A stretch of 64,000 bases of DNA from Butyricimonas muris (GCF_046365375.1 NZ_JBKEIT010000006.1:248001-312000); one strand, 5' to 3'; shown: positions 52,010-61,350, numbered from the stretch's first letter. Notes: generated from the letters alone by a model not told the origin. Made by a program: numbers and translations.

Positions 52010-53278
52010 ATGAAGGTATTATTATTGGGTAGTGGCGGACGCGAGCATGCGTTGGCGTGGAAAATAAACGAGAGTGAGAGATTGACAACGTTATATGTTG
52101 CACCGGGAAATGCCGGAACTGCCGGGATCGCGGAGAACGTGAATATTAAGGTGACGGACTTCGAGACATTGGCTGCATTTGTCGAGAATAACGGCATCGA
52201 GATGTTGGTCGTGGGACCGGAAGATCCGCTGGTGGAAGGTATTCGGGATTATTTCGAGGCTGATGCCCGTTTTGCACACTTGATGATCGTGGGTCCCGGA
52301 AAGGCGGGAGCGATATTGGAAGGGAGCAAGGATTTCGCGAAAGAATTTATGATTCGTCACCATATCCCGACGGCGGGTTACTTGACCGTGACGAAAGAAA
52401 ATATAGAGGACGGGGTTGATTTTCTGAAAACACTGAAACCGCCTTACGTGTTGAAGGCTGACGGACTGGCTGCCGGTAAGGGTGTCTTGATATTGAATGA
52501 TATCGAGGAGGCGAAAAGTGAACTCCGCTTGATGTTGGACGGTAAGTTCGGTAAGGCGGGTAATCGAGTGGTGATAGAGGAATTCTTGAGCGGGATAGAG
52601 CTTTCCGTGTTCGCCCTCACGGACGGGAAAGATTATAAGATATTAGGCTCTGCCAAAGATTACAAACGTATCGGGGAAGGGGATACCGGATTGAACACGG
52701 GTGGAATGGGAGCCGTTTCTCCGGTGCCGTTTGCCGACGAGGAGTTCAACCGGAAGGTGGAAGAGCGGATTGTACGTCCGACGATAGAGGGTTTCCGAGC
52801 GGAAGGTATCGATTACAAGGGATTCGTTTTCTTCGGGTTGATGAATGTTGCGGGTGATCCTTACGTGATCGAGTACAACGTGCGTATGGGTGATCCGGAA
52901 ACGGAAGTCGTGTTACCGAGATTGAAGACGGATATCTTATCTTTATTCGAGGCGATGGCGAAGGGCGAGTTAAAACAAGCTGCTTTTGATTTGGATTCCC
53001 GTTTTTGCACAACGGTCATGTTGGTATCGCAGGGTTACCCGGGAGATTACGAGAAAGGAAAGGTTATTACCGGATTGGAGAACGTGGAGGGTAGTATCGT
53101 GTTTCACGCGGGAACAAAATTGACAGACGGGAAAGTGTTGACAAACGGGGGGCGCGTATTGGCTGTCAGCTCGTATGGCGATACCATGAAAGAGGCTTTG
53201 ACTCAATCATACAAGAACGTAGCGAAAATTCATTTCGAGGGAATGAATTTCAGGCGTGATATAGGGTTTGATTTATAG
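52010..53278 (+). CDS. purD: Phosphoribosylamine-glycine ligase
   Basis: A 422-residue ATP-grasp enzyme for the second step of purine biosynthesis (phosphoribosylamine + glycine + ATP to GAR). Features: LLLGSGGREHALAWKI near 4-19, LVVGPEDPLVEG near 66-77, the ATP-grasp segment LKADGLAAGKGVLI near 147-160, GMGAVSP near 233, and RMGDPETEVVLPRL near 292-305. Length is normal. A -7 type box TATCTTTG is at 51955-51962 but no matching -33 element was found at the right distance; the leader would be about 45 bases. It ends 12 bases before DUF6427. Confidence 0.97.
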   Translation: MKVLLLGSGGREHALAWKINESERLTTLYVAPGNAGTAGIAENVNIKVTDFETLAAFVENNGIEMLVVGPEDPLVEGIRDYFEADARFAHLMIVGPGKAGAILEGSKDFAKEFMIRHHIPTAGYLTVTKENIEDGVDFLKTLKPPYVLKADGLAAGKGVLILNDIEEAKSELRLMLDGKFGKAGNRVVIEEFLSGIELSVFALTDGKDYKILGSAKDYKRIGEGDTGLNTGGMGAVSPVPFADEEFNRKVEERIVRPTIEGFRAEGIDYKGFVFFGLMNVAGDPYVIEYNVRMGDPETEVVLPRLKTDILSLFEAMAKGELKQAAFDLDSRFCTTVMLVSQGYPGDYEKGKVITGLENVEGSIVFHAGTKLTDGKVLTNGGRVLAVSSYGDTMKEALTQSYKNVAKIHFEGMNFRRDIGFDL

Positions 53279-53290
53279 CACGCGAAGAAA

Positions 53291-54265
53291 ATGGGATTCA
53301 ACTCGGTACTGAAGTCGAAAAATTTGTATTTGTTATATTTGTTGCCGTTTATTCTGGTAGCAATAGCATTTTTACGTTTCACGCTGGATGGAGACGGGGG
53401 AATCATTTGCCGCGAGAATGGTTTAATCTCATTTCCTTTTTTAAACGAAAACCAGCATCTTCTTTGGTTAAAGGCGGCAGGGATGTTCGTGTTGTTGTGC
53501 TTGTCTTTTCTGATCTTCTTTATCGCGGACCGGTACAAATTTTTATCCCGTATTACCGTGTTGCCCGCGTTGCTCTATGCTTTGATGTCGGCGGGAATTA
53601 TTTGTCATTATGGCGTGAATAATTACCTGCTGGCAGCATTTTGCATGATTGTGGCGATATCCCGTTTGCAGTCGGCTATCGTGCACTCGAACTCCAATGC
53701 TCCCGTGTTCGGGTTCGGTTTGTTTACTTGTTTGGCAGTCTTGCTTTGTCCCAAGTTAGTGTCGTTGTTGCTTTGGGCTATCGTGGTATTGCCTTTCTCC
53801 GGTCGGGCGAATGTCAAGGACTTGGTAGCCTTGTTTATCGGCTTTTTTACCACTCTGTTTTTTACCGCCGCCTACTATTTCTGGACAGATCAATTATTCG
53901 AACTCCCGGCAGTGTTCTCGGAAACGTTGTTAGCGGGGGAAGGCTTCTGGAGGTTGATGCCGGAGAAACTGGCTGCCTATATCGTTTTCGGGGTACTGAT
54001 TATCGTGTCGTTGTACAACGTGATCGTGAACTCTGCGACCGCTATTGTTGCGCAACGGAGAGGCATATTTTCAATGCTCTCGATGCTATTGTTCGCGGGT
54101 AGTTCCTTGTTTTTTATTCCATTCAATTGCCATGGCATCATGCTGATACTCGCGATACCCTTGTCCTACTTGTTTTCACAATATTTTATCTCACACCGCA
54201 CCCGATGGTTGGGAAACGTGTTGTTTCTCCTCTTGTTGGCGGCGTGTGTTTGGACTATTTGGTAG
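53291..54265 (+). CDS. DUF6427 family membrane protein
   Basis: A 324-residue protein with about nine or ten hydrophobic segments and few charged residues, matching the DUF6427 family restricted to Bacteroidetes. Family members are often encoded next to purD or pyrimidine genes, as here (12 bases after purD). No transport motif is visible. Function unknown; localisation is the inner membrane. It ends 25 bases before the dihydroorotase stop on the other strand. Confidence 0.8.
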   Translation: MGFNSVLKSKNLYLLYLLPFILVAIAFLRFTLDGDGGIICRENGLISFPFLNENQHLLWLKAAGMFVLLCLSFLIFFIADRYKFLSRITVLPALLYALMSAGIICHYGVNNYLLAAFCMIVAISRLQSAIVHSNSNAPVFGFGLFTCLAVLLCPKLVSLLLWAIVVLPFSGRANVKDLVALFIGFFTTLFFTAAYYFWTDQLFELPAVFSETLLAGEGFWRLMPEKLAAYIVFGVLIIVSLYNVIVNSATAIVAQRRGIFSMLSMLLFAGSSLFFIPFNCHGIMLILAIPLSYLFSQYFISHRTRWLGNVLFLLLLAACVWTIW

Positions 54266-54290
54266 AATATCAGGGTACAAATGTCGTACT

Positions 54291-55616
54291 CTAGTAGAAT
54301 GTCAACATCTCTCCGCGTACCTTCTCGTTGATTTTACCGTTGTTGTACACGATTTGTCCATTCACGATTGTTGTTGCCACTTTATAAGTAAATGTCATTC
54401 CTTCCAATGGCGACCAACCGCATTTGTATCGTAAATTTCTTTTCCTGACCGTCCACGGGTGTTTTTCAAAGATGGCGATATCCGCCTTGTAGCCTTCCCG
54501 CAAGTAGCCTCTTTCCTCGACATGAAAGATATCAGCGGGGGCATGGCACATTTTGTCAACGACGTTTTCAAGCGTGATTTCACCCCGTTCCATGAGTTCC
54601 AGCATGACCACCAGCGAATGTTGTACCATGGGGCCGCCGCTTGCCGATTTGATATAAACACCGGCTTTCTCTTCCGGCAAGTGGGGGGCGTGGTCGGTGG
54701 CAACGACGTCCAGACGGTGTTCATTCAGCCCTTGCAACAATGCCTTCCTGTCACTCTCTGCCTTGATTGCCGGATTCCATTTCACGAGGGAGCCTTTCGT
54801 GATGTATGCCTTGCTGTTGAACCATAAATGGTGGACACAAACTTCCCCGGTGATACGCTTTTCTTTTCTGGGGCCTTCGTCTAGCAGAGCCACTTCCTCT
54901 TCCGTGCTTAAGTGGAGTATGTGCAGGCGGCTGTTATGCTCGCGAGCCAATGCTGCGGCTAGAGAGGAACTCTTGTAGCATGCTTCCCGGCTGCGGATCA
55001 CGGGGTGGCAATACGTGGGGATGTTGTCGCCGAGCATTTCTTGAAGAAGTGCCAGATTCCGGTTAATCGTGGGAGTATCCTCGCAGTGCGTGGCAATTAA
55101 AACGGGAGATTCGGCAAATATGCGTTCCAGTGCTTCCGGGCTATCGACGAGCATGTTACCCGTGGATGAACCCATGAATACTTTTACCCCGCAGGTCGTG
55201 TGGGGATCGACATTTCTGATCTCGTCAATGTTATCCACGGTTGCCCCAAGGTAGAATGAATAATTCACGACAGCGTTCTCCCGGGCGATTTGTTGTTTTT
55301 CCCGCAACAATTCGTTCGTGACGGTGGGCGGCTTCACGTTGGGCATATCCATGAACGAAGTGACCCCACCTGCTGCCGCGGCACGGCTTCCTTCCCCTAT
55401 ATCCCCCTTGTGGGTTAAACCCGGTTCGCGAAAATGTACTTGGTCGTCAATCACGCCGGGTATAATAAATTTTCCCGTCGCGTCAATGACTTTTACACCC
55501 TTGGGGATTTCAGTGATTCCGCCTTCAATGATTTTCTCGATCCTGTCGTTTTGAATAAGAATATCACCTTTAAATGTTCTCCCTTCGTTTATGATTGTTC
55601 CACCGTGAATAAGCAT
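54291..55616 (-). CDS. pyrC: Dihydroorotase (class I, Bacteroidetes type)
   Basis: A 441-residue amidohydrolase. Class I dihydroorotase features: the segment DDQVHFREPGLTHKGDI at 57-73, GVKVFMGSSTGNML near 142-155, ATHCEDTPT near 177 and LHILHLSTEEEVALL near 234 (zinc histidines), and VATDHAPHLPEEKAG near 304. The metal motif that is normally HxH reads Q-V-H here (Q59, H61), which I believe is a trait of this subfamily and is worth checking. It closes the dihydroorotate ring in pyrimidine synthesis, though an allantoinase or hydantoinase activity cannot be excluded from sequence. Confidence 0.85.
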   Translation of the reverse strand: MLIHGGTIINEGRTFKGDILIQNDRIEKIIEGGITEIPKGVKVIDATGKFIIPGVIDDQVHFREPGLTHKGDIGEGSRAAAAGGVTSFMDMPNVKPPTVTNELLREKQQIARENAVVNYSFYLGATVDNIDEIRNVDPHTTCGVKVFMGSSTGNMLVDSPEALERIFAESPVLIATHCEDTPTINRNLALLQEMLGDNIPTYCHPVIRSREACYKSSSLAAALAREHNSRLHILHLSTEEEVALLDEGPRKEKRITGEVCVHHLWFNSKAYITKGSLVKWNPAIKAESDRKALLQGLNEHRLDVVATDHAPHLPEEKAGVYIKSASGGPMVQHSLVVMLELMERGEITLENVVDKMCHAPADIFHVEERGYLREGYKADIAIFEKHPWTVRKRNLRYKCGWSPLEGMTFTYKVATTIVNGQIVYNNGKINEKVRGEMLTFY

Positions 55617-55773
55617 ATTAATTTATGATTTACGATTTTTGATTTACGATTGAATAATTCTGAGATTTAGATTTCTGTTAATTTCTTGATTTATGATTTT
55701 CCGTTAACCGATGCTTCTAAAATCGTAAATCGTAATTCATAAATCGTAAATTAATCCGTCGGCAATCACAGAA
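55617..55773. repeat. AT-rich inverted-repeat element between dihydroorotase and GT2 genes
   Basis: Left arm with TTTATGATTTACGATTTTTG units (55620-55651), right arm with AAATCGTAAATCGTAATTCA units (55719-55752). The arms are largely reverse complementary and could form a long hairpin. Confidence 0.7.
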
Positions 55774-56508
55774 TTAATTTATTCTCTTTTTACGTTTCCC
55801 GATGCTTCTGAGTTTCATGGTGATGACACCCCAGAATGCTTCGTTGAATATACCACCGCTCATTTTGGACGTGCCTAGGGTGCGGTCGGTGAAGATAATC
55901 GGGACTTCTTTCAGTTTGAACCCGAGTATCCATGTCGTGAATTTCATTTCGATCTGGAATGCGTATCCTTTGAATCGGATTTTGTCCAAGTTGATTTCTT
56001 CCAGAACCTTTCTCGTGTAGCACACGAATCCGGCTGTGGCGTCATGTACTTTCATGCCCGTGATCATTCGCACGTACTTGGAAGCAAAGTAAGACATCAG
56101 TACCCGTCCCATAGGCCAGTTCACAACGTTGACGCCGGTGACGTAGCGGGAGCCGATAGCCATGTCGCCCTCTCCCGAAGCACAAGCGTTGTAAAGTTTC
56201 ACCAGATCGTCCGGGTTATGCGAAAAGTCCGCGTCCATCTCGAAAATGTAGTTGTACCCGTGTTCCAGAGCCCATTTGAATCCGGCGATGTAAGCGGTGC
56301 CTAATCCCAATTTCCCCTTTCGCTCGATCATGTGGAGTTGCGGGAACTCGGTTTGCAGGCGTTTGACGATTTGTGCCGTTCCATCGGGAGAATTATCCTC
56401 GATAACAAGGGCATCAAATGCCGGGGTAAGCGTGAAAACGTGTCGGAGAATGTTTTCGATATTCTCTTTCTCGTTATAGGTAGGTATGATGACAACTCTG
56501 TCGTTCAT
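55774..56508 (-). CDS. Polyprenol monophosphomannose synthase-like GT2 glycosyltransferase
   Basis: A 244-residue GT2 enzyme of the Dpm1 type. Motifs: VVIIPTYNEKENIENIL at 4-20, LVIEDNSPDGTAQIV near 34-48, ERKGKLGLGTAYIAGFKWAL near 62-81, and the metal-binding FEMDADFSHNPDD near 88-100. The C-terminal end lacks extra membrane segments, matching bacterial soluble Dpm1 relatives. It would transfer mannose (or another sugar) from a GDP-sugar to a polyprenol phosphate, for glycan or protein O-glycosylation in the periplasm. Acceptor unknown. It starts 11 bases downstream of the murF stop codon and may be co-transcribed with murF. Confidence 0.85.
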   Translation of the reverse strand: MNDRVVIIPTYNEKENIENILRHVFTLTPAFDALVIEDNSPDGTAQIVKRLQTEFPQLHMIERKGKLGLGTAYIAGFKWALEHGYNYIFEMDADFSHNPDDLVKLYNACASGEGDMAIGSRYVTGVNVVNWPMGRVLMSYFASKYVRMITGMKVHDATAGFVCYTRKVLEEINLDKIRFKGYAFQIEMKFTTWILGFKLKEVPIIFTDRTLGTSKMSGGIFNEAFWGVITMKLRSIGKRKKRIN

Positions 56509-56519
56509 AACGATATATT

Positions 56520-57812
56520 TTATAAATAGTCAATAATCCGTTCCAACTTGTTCCCCCGGGAGCCTTTCACCAAAATGAAAGAATTTACCACTTCATGCGT
56601 TTTTAAATGTTCAATCAGAGTATCCGTGTCGGGAAAATAGGTTGTAAATGTATAGTTATTTATGATAGATTCAAAATTATGCCCCACGACAAATACTCGC
56701 GGGAAATTGTGATTCGCGATCATATCCATGATTTCCCGGTGCGCTTCGTGTGATATGTCCCCAAGTTCCCGCATTTCGCCGATAATGATGAGTTTGTTGT
56801 CCGCTTTCATTTCCGCGAAGTTGGAAATAGCCGCCCGCATACTGCTGAGATTAGCGTTGTATGCGTCCAGAATGATGGTATTCTGTTCGGTTTTCAGTAA
56901 TTGGGAGCGTAGATTCGAGGGCGTGTAGGCTTCTATCGCTGCCTGTATTTGCAGCGGGTCTACCTCGAAAAATATTCCCGCGGCAGAGGCTGCCATGGCA
57001 TTGTCGAAGTTGTAGCCCCCGATCAGTTTGGTACGTATATAAAGATGCCCTTGGCGGGTTTTTATCGTGTACACCAGATAGGGTGCGGTTTGCGCTATCT
57101 CGCCCTTGACTAAATCTCCGTCCGCGCCGTAAGTATATCGTTTCGCACCCTCGGACAGGCGGCAAAGCAGTTCATCTTCCCCATTCACGAAAAGAATACC
57201 TTGTTTCGCCTTGACGGATTTGTACAGGGCACTTTTTGTTTCGATGATATTCTCGTAACTGCCGAAACCTTCCAAATGTGCGTAACCGATGTTGGTTATA
57301 ATCCCGTAATCCGGTTCTGCGATTTCGCACAGGTCTTTGATTTCACCGGGGTGGTTGGCACCCATTTCCACGATGCCGAATTCCGTGTCTGTATCCATGC
57401 TGAGCAAGGTGAGCGGAACCCCGATATGGTTATTCAAATTACCTTTGGTGGCAACGGTTTTGTACTTTTTCGAGAGTACGGCATGGCATAATTCTTTCGT
57501 GGTTGTCTTGCCGTTTGTCCCGGTGATGCCTAAAATGGGGATGTTTAACTGTCTGCGGTGATGATTCGCCAGTTGTTGCAGAAAGCGTAATGTATCGGGA
57601 ATGAGTACGCACCGGGGCGAGATGTTGTACTCGGCTTCATCAATGACGACGTACCTTGCTCCTTGTGCTATAGCTTTCTCCGCGAATGTGTTACCGTTAT
57701 GATTTTCCCCTTTTAAGGCAATAAATATATCCCTTTCTTTTATTTCCCGGGAGTCGGTGGTAACCCGACTGCCTTCCCGGAAGGCCTTGTATATAGATTC
57801 TAATTCTTCCAT
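56520..57812 (-). CDS. murF: UDP-N-acetylmuramoyl-tripeptide-D-alanyl-D-alanine ligase
   Basis: A 430-residue Mur ligase. ATP loop GITGTNGKTTTKEL near 95-108; EMGANHPGEIKDL near 146-158; NNHIGVPLTLL near 126; the C-terminal LDAYNANLSSM near 310 and LVKGSRGNKLE near 410. It adds D-Ala-D-Ala to UDP-MurNAc-tripeptide in the cytoplasm to complete the pentapeptide. Length is normal for Bacteroidetes. Its own promoter lies upstream on the minus strand, and the GT2 gene follows after 11 bases. Confidence 0.95.
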   Translation of the reverse strand: MEELESIYKAFREGSRVTTDSREIKERDIFIALKGENHNGNTFAEKAIAQGARYVVIDEAEYNISPRCVLIPDTLRFLQQLANHHRRQLNIPILGITGTNGKTTTKELCHAVLSKKYKTVATKGNLNNHIGVPLTLLSMDTDTEFGIVEMGANHPGEIKDLCEIAEPDYGIITNIGYAHLEGFGSYENIIETKSALYKSVKAKQGILFVNGEDELLCRLSEGAKRYTYGADGDLVKGEIAQTAPYLVYTIKTRQGHLYIRTKLIGGYNFDNAMAASAAGIFFEVDPLQIQAAIEAYTPSNLRSQLLKTEQNTIILDAYNANLSSMRAAISNFAEMKADNKLIIIGEMRELGDISHEAHREIMDMIANHNFPRVFVVGHNFESIINNYTFTTYFPDTDTLIEHLKTHEVVNSFILVKGSRGNKLERIIDYL

Positions 57813-57837
57813 CTTTCGTTTTATTCGATAGGAATTA

Positions 57838-57867
57838 CAAATTTATAAAAATAAATGAACCGATCAA
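57838..57867 (-). promoter_or_regulatory. Predicted murF promoter
   Basis: Minus strand: TTG (57867-57865), 19 bases, TAAATTTG (57845-57838), exact -7 match; leader about 20-25 bases. Confidence 0.65.
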
Positions 57868-57920
57868 TTTTAGATTTATGATTTTAGATTTACGATTCTG
57901 TGATTGGGTGATTTTTTATT
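57868..57920. repeat. AT-rich TTTAGATTTATGATTTTAG repeats between murF and ispF
   Basis: ATTTTAGATTTATGATTTTA units followed by GTGATTGGGTGATTTT. They lie in the divergent gap upstream of both genes. Confidence 0.6.
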
Positions 57921-57951
57921 AATATCGCGGGATAATTTAATCTTAGAAATA

Positions 57952-58431
57952 ATGAAAATCAAGACAGGGTTGGGGATTGATGTCCACCGGTTGGAACCGG
58001 GGTTGGATTTTTGGCTCGGGGGAATCAAGTTGCAACATGATAAAGGTTGCGTGGCACATTCGGACGGGGATGTGTTGATACACGCTATATGTGATGCACT
58101 TCTGGGAGCTGCCGGGTTGGATGATATCGGGACGTATTTCCCGGATACAGCTCCCGCGTACAAGGGAATCGACAGCAAGATATTGTTGAAGAAAGTGGTC
58201 GAAATGCTTGAACGGAAATGTTTTTCTGTCGGGAATATCGATTGTGTCATCTGCCTGCAACGCCCGAAAATTAAGATGCGGACACTGGAGATGAGGGAAT
58301 GTCTGGCAGAGATTATAGGAATTGATGTCGATGATCTCACGATAAAGGCTACGACCACGGAACAACTCGGTTTCGAGGGTAGGGAAGAAGGGGTTTCAGC
58401 CTATGCTACCGTGCTGCTTATCAAGTTATAA
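57952..58431 (+). CDS. ispF: 2-C-methyl-D-erythritol 2,4-cyclodiphosphate synthase
   Basis: A 159-residue enzyme of the MEP isoprenoid pathway. Metal ligands D10 and H12 in GIDVHRL, GGIKLQHDKGCVAHSDGDVLIHAICDALLGA around 22-52 (third histidine in HSDGD), DIGTYFPD near 58, and KATTTEQLGFEGREEG near 132-147. It cyclises CDP-ME 2-phosphate. The ATG at 57952 gives the usual length; the frame is open to 57904 but without family residues. It is transcribed alone and ends at a bidirectional terminator. Confidence 0.96.
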   Translation: MKIKTGLGIDVHRLEPGLDFWLGGIKLQHDKGCVAHSDGDVLIHAICDALLGAAGLDDIGTYFPDTAPAYKGIDSKILLKKVVEMLERKCFSVGNIDCVICLQRPKIKMRTLEMRECLAEIIGIDVDDLTIKATTTEQLGFEGREEGVSAYATVLLIKL

Positions 58432-58460
58432 AAAAGGAAAGCCGAGCGGCTTTCCTTTTT
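58431..58460. terminator. Bidirectional intrinsic terminator
   Basis: Perfect 13-bp stem AAAAAGGAAAGCC (58431-58443) / GGCTTTCCTTTTT (58448-58460), loop GAGC. Serves ispF (plus) and the C1 peptidase gene (minus). Confidence 0.92.
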
Positions 58461-58465
58461 TTATT

Positions 58466-59845
58466 TTAGTTCATGTAGTCCCACATGGGTAACAGGATTG
58501 GTTTCTGGTTCAATGCCTTCAAGGCTTTTTCTCCCAAGTATTTTTTATGAATTACCACGCGGAAGATGTATTCGTCAAACCATTTGTCCGTGAACGTGAG
58601 ATAGCCGTTATGTCCCGCTTGCGGTCCCCAGCTATTCTCGAATTCCCATTTCGTGGGGTTCCCGTTCTCGTCAACATCCACTGCCATGAGCACCATGGCG
58701 TGAGCGGAACCGCTTTGGCGGGTGAGAATACGTGCTTTTTTATCCATGGAGAAGTCTACGCCCATTAAAGAGTTGTAGTCGTACATCTCCGGGTCGAGAA
58801 TCCCGGTTTCCCGGTTGAAGAATTTACCCACGTCGCTGGAAGTGTACATTGCCTCGTTCCCTTTGATTGAAGCAATTGCAGCTTGCTTGATGTCCTCGTT
58901 CGGCAGGTTCAGGTACACCCAGTTGATACCCTCTATCGTGTTGCGATAGTTCTGGATATCGTATATTTTGTAATATTCCCGGGTGGGGTCGTTCATAATC
59001 ATGATATAGTTCTCCGGGCTGTAATCGGCGGGAGTGATTTCCTTGTAGAACTGTTGCGGGGTGTAGTTTGCCAATTCCTTGATATCGCCGTTTTTATCCT
59101 TGTATCTCCACGTGAAGGTGGTAGGCGGTTCGCCGAGGCAAAGAGCCAGAATACGGTAAATATCTTTCAGCACGGATATTTTTTCAACGCGCAAATCTTT
59201 GGCTTTCTTGCCTTGTGCCGCCATTTCCCGGATGGTGTAACCACCTTTGCGGAGGCGTTCATTGATTAACGATACCATGGCGTTGGTATTGTTCGAGTGG
59301 GCTGTTTCCGGCATCACCTCTTTCGGGACAACCCCGTATTTTTCGCCCAAATTGTAATAAAGATTCCATACGCCACCGTCGTTCACGGGAGCTTGGAACA
59401 TATAGTACACGTCCCGATCGTCCATCGGCTTGCCGGCATTGGAAATCATGTTCTCGAGGAAAAGATTGGATTTCTCGAACATATCCCAGAAATAGAGATA
59501 ATTGTGCGAGAAGTCAAAATTGGTAAGATTGTATTTCTCCATGATGCTCGGGCGCAACACGTTCATGGACGTGAACATCCAGCAACGTCCGGAACTTTTC
59601 TGGTCCGTGATGCCGTTCACTTTTACCCGATACTTGAAATAATGGTCTGTTTTGCCTTGTACTTCCCGGTTGAGGGCATTGCTACGGATGTCCTTGTCAT
59701 TTGTCAGCACGTTCTGAATGGCTTTCGTGGCAGCGTCCTTCCGGAAACTCCCTTTGATATCGTTCAGTTCTTTCTCTCCTACCGTTTGAGCGCATAGCGT
59801 TCCCCCGGCCAAAAGCAGAGAAAATAATGTCGTGTATAACTTCAT
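58466..59845 (-). CDS. Exported C1B (bleomycin hydrolase-like) aminopeptidase
   Basis: A 459-residue papain-superfamily protein of the C1B branch, with a signal peptide ending near LCAQ at 20, so it acts in the periplasm or outside. Catalytic residues: Q82 and C88 in DQKSSGRCWMFT, His near 382 in GSAHAMVLMAVD, and Asn near 404 in WEFENSWG. ILNREVQG-type and FSHNYLYFWDMFEKSN segments match PepC/bleomycin hydrolase. It would degrade peptides from their N-terminus. It reads in the same direction as lpdA but is separated from it by about 100 bases of AT repeats. Confidence 0.9.
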   Translation of the reverse strand: MKLYTTLFSLLLAGGTLCAQTVGEKELNDIKGSFRKDAATKAIQNVLTNDKDIRSNALNREVQGKTDHYFKYRVKVNGITDQKSSGRCWMFTSMNVLRPSIMEKYNLTNFDFSHNYLYFWDMFEKSNLFLENMISNAGKPMDDRDVYYMFQAPVNDGGVWNLYYNLGEKYGVVPKEVMPETAHSNNTNAMVSLINERLRKGGYTIREMAAQGKKAKDLRVEKISVLKDIYRILALCLGEPPTTFTWRYKDKNGDIKELANYTPQQFYKEITPADYSPENYIMIMNDPTREYYKIYDIQNYRNTIEGINWVYLNLPNEDIKQAAIASIKGNEAMYTSSDVGKFFNRETGILDPEMYDYNSLMGVDFSMDKKARILTRQSGSAHAMVLMAVDVDENGNPTKWEFENSWGPQAGHNGYLTFTDKWFDEYIFRVVIHKKYLGEKALKALNQKPILLPMWDYMN

Positions 59846-59946
59846 AATTTTAGATTTACGATTTTAGATTTATGATTTTGAAACGGAGAGTTGAAAATCG
59901 GAACATGTGTGTAATTTCCAATTTTCAATTCTCCATTTTCAATTGT
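59846..59946. repeat. AT-repeat block with the 26-base dispersed repeat (copy 2)
   Basis: ATTTTAGATTTACGATTTTAG units (59847-59878) followed by the 26-base element at 59919-59944, an exact inverted copy of 51047-51072. Confidence 0.8.
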
Positions 59947-61350
59947 TTAAAGGTGAATTACCTCGTCGTAAGCGGCACAGGCAGCTTCCATCACGGCTTC
60001 GCTCATGGTCGGGTGCGGGTGTACCGTTTTGATGATGTCGTGGGCGGTAGCTTTCATTTTGCGTGCAAGTACCATTTCGGCAATCATCTCGGTCACGTTC
60101 ATACCTACCATGTGGGCACCTAGTAACGTGTTGTCGGCAGCGTTGAAAATCAGTTTGATAAAACCGTCATTGGCTCCTGCCGCGCTGGCTTTCCCGGATG
60201 CGGTGAAGGGGAATTTACCGATTTTGAGTTCATAGCCCGCTTCCCGCGCTTTTGCCTCGTTCAGTCCCACGGATGCAACCTCGGGTGTGGTGTACGTGCA
60301 TCCCGGGATGTTCGTGTAGTCAATTGTTTCGGTGTGAACCCCGGCGATGTGTTCCACGCAACAGATGGCTTCAGCCGATGCCACGTGAGCCAGTGCCGGA
60401 CCGTGCACGATGTCGCCGATAGCGTAAACGCCTTCCACGTTCGTGCGGTAGTACTCGTCGACCTTCACCCTACCTTTTTCCATTTCGATATTCAGCTCTT
60501 CCAAACCGATATTTTCCACGTTCGGGCTGATTCCCACCGCCGAAAGCACGATTTCTGCCTCGTGTACTTCGATTTCACCCTTTTTATTTTTGATGTTTAC
60601 TTTCAACAGTTTTTCTCCGGCTTCCACGCTTTCCACGGATGATTTCACCATCACGTCGATGCCTGCTTTTTTGAAAGAACGTCCCACTTGTTTGGAAACT
60701 TCCTCGTCTTCTACCGGGAGGATTGTCGGCATGAATTCAACCAACAATACTTTGGTTCCCATGGCGTTGTAGAAGAATGCCAATTCGGAACCGATAGCTC
60801 CCGAGCCGACCACGATCATGGATTCCGGTTTGTGGTCGAGCGTCAGTGCTTGGCGGTACCCGATGATGCGTTTCCCGTCCTGCGGGATATTCGGCAATTG
60901 GCGTGAACGGGCACCGGTTGCCAGCACGATATGTTGTGCCTCGTGAACGGTTTTCTCGCCCGCCGCGTCGGTTACCTCAACTTTCTTGTCGGCGGTCAGT
61001 TTACCGTGCCCCTCGATCACTGTGATATTGTTTTTCTTGAAAAGGTATTGGATACCTTTACTCATCTTGTCGGCTACTCCCCGGCTGCGGGCGATAATGG
61101 CATCGAAATCCGGTTCCGCATGCTCAATTTTTACCCCGTAATCGGCGGCGTGTCCGGCGTACTCCAACACTTGAGCCGATTTTAGTAATGATTTCGTCGG
61201 GATACAGCCCCAGTTCAAGCAGATACCCCCAAGTTCCGCACGTTCTATAACAGCCACGTTCATTCCCAGTTGTGAAGCACGGATGGCTGCCACGTATCCC
61301 CCGGGACCACTACCTACCACGATTAAGTCGTATTTCATTTTATTTGTCAT
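59947..61350 (-). CDS. lpdA: Dihydrolipoyl dehydrogenase
   Basis: A 467-residue flavoprotein disulfide oxidoreductase. FAD-binding GSGPGGYVAAIRA at 13-25; redox disulfide C44 and C49 in GGICLNWGCIPTK; NAD-binding GSGAIGSELAFFYN near 182; FAD second motif YAIGDI near 314; and the C-terminal active-site HPHPTMSEAVMEA near 447-459 with the catalytic His-Glu pair. It reoxidises dihydrolipoamide in 2-oxoacid dehydrogenase or glycine cleavage complexes. A start at 61338 (MKYDLIVVG) is equally acceptable. A TAATTTTG -7 box is at 61390-61397 on the minus strand. Confidence 0.95.
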   Translation of the reverse strand: MTNKMKYDLIVVGSGPGGYVAAIRASQLGMNVAVIERAELGGICLNWGCIPTKSLLKSAQVLEYAGHAADYGVKIEHAEPDFDAIIARSRGVADKMSKGIQYLFKKNNITVIEGHGKLTADKKVEVTDAAGEKTVHEAQHIVLATGARSRQLPNIPQDGKRIIGYRQALTLDHKPESMIVVGSGAIGSELAFFYNAMGTKVLLVEFMPTILPVEDEEVSKQVGRSFKKAGIDVMVKSSVESVEAGEKLLKVNIKNKKGEIEVHEAEIVLSAVGISPNVENIGLEELNIEMEKGRVKVDEYYRTNVEGVYAIGDIVHGPALAHVASAEAICCVEHIAGVHTETIDYTNIPGCTYTTPEVASVGLNEAKAREAGYELKIGKFPFTASGKASAAGANDGFIKLIFNAADNTLLGAHMVGMNVTEMIAEMVLARKMKATAHDIIKTVHPHPTMSEAVMEAACAAYDEVIHL

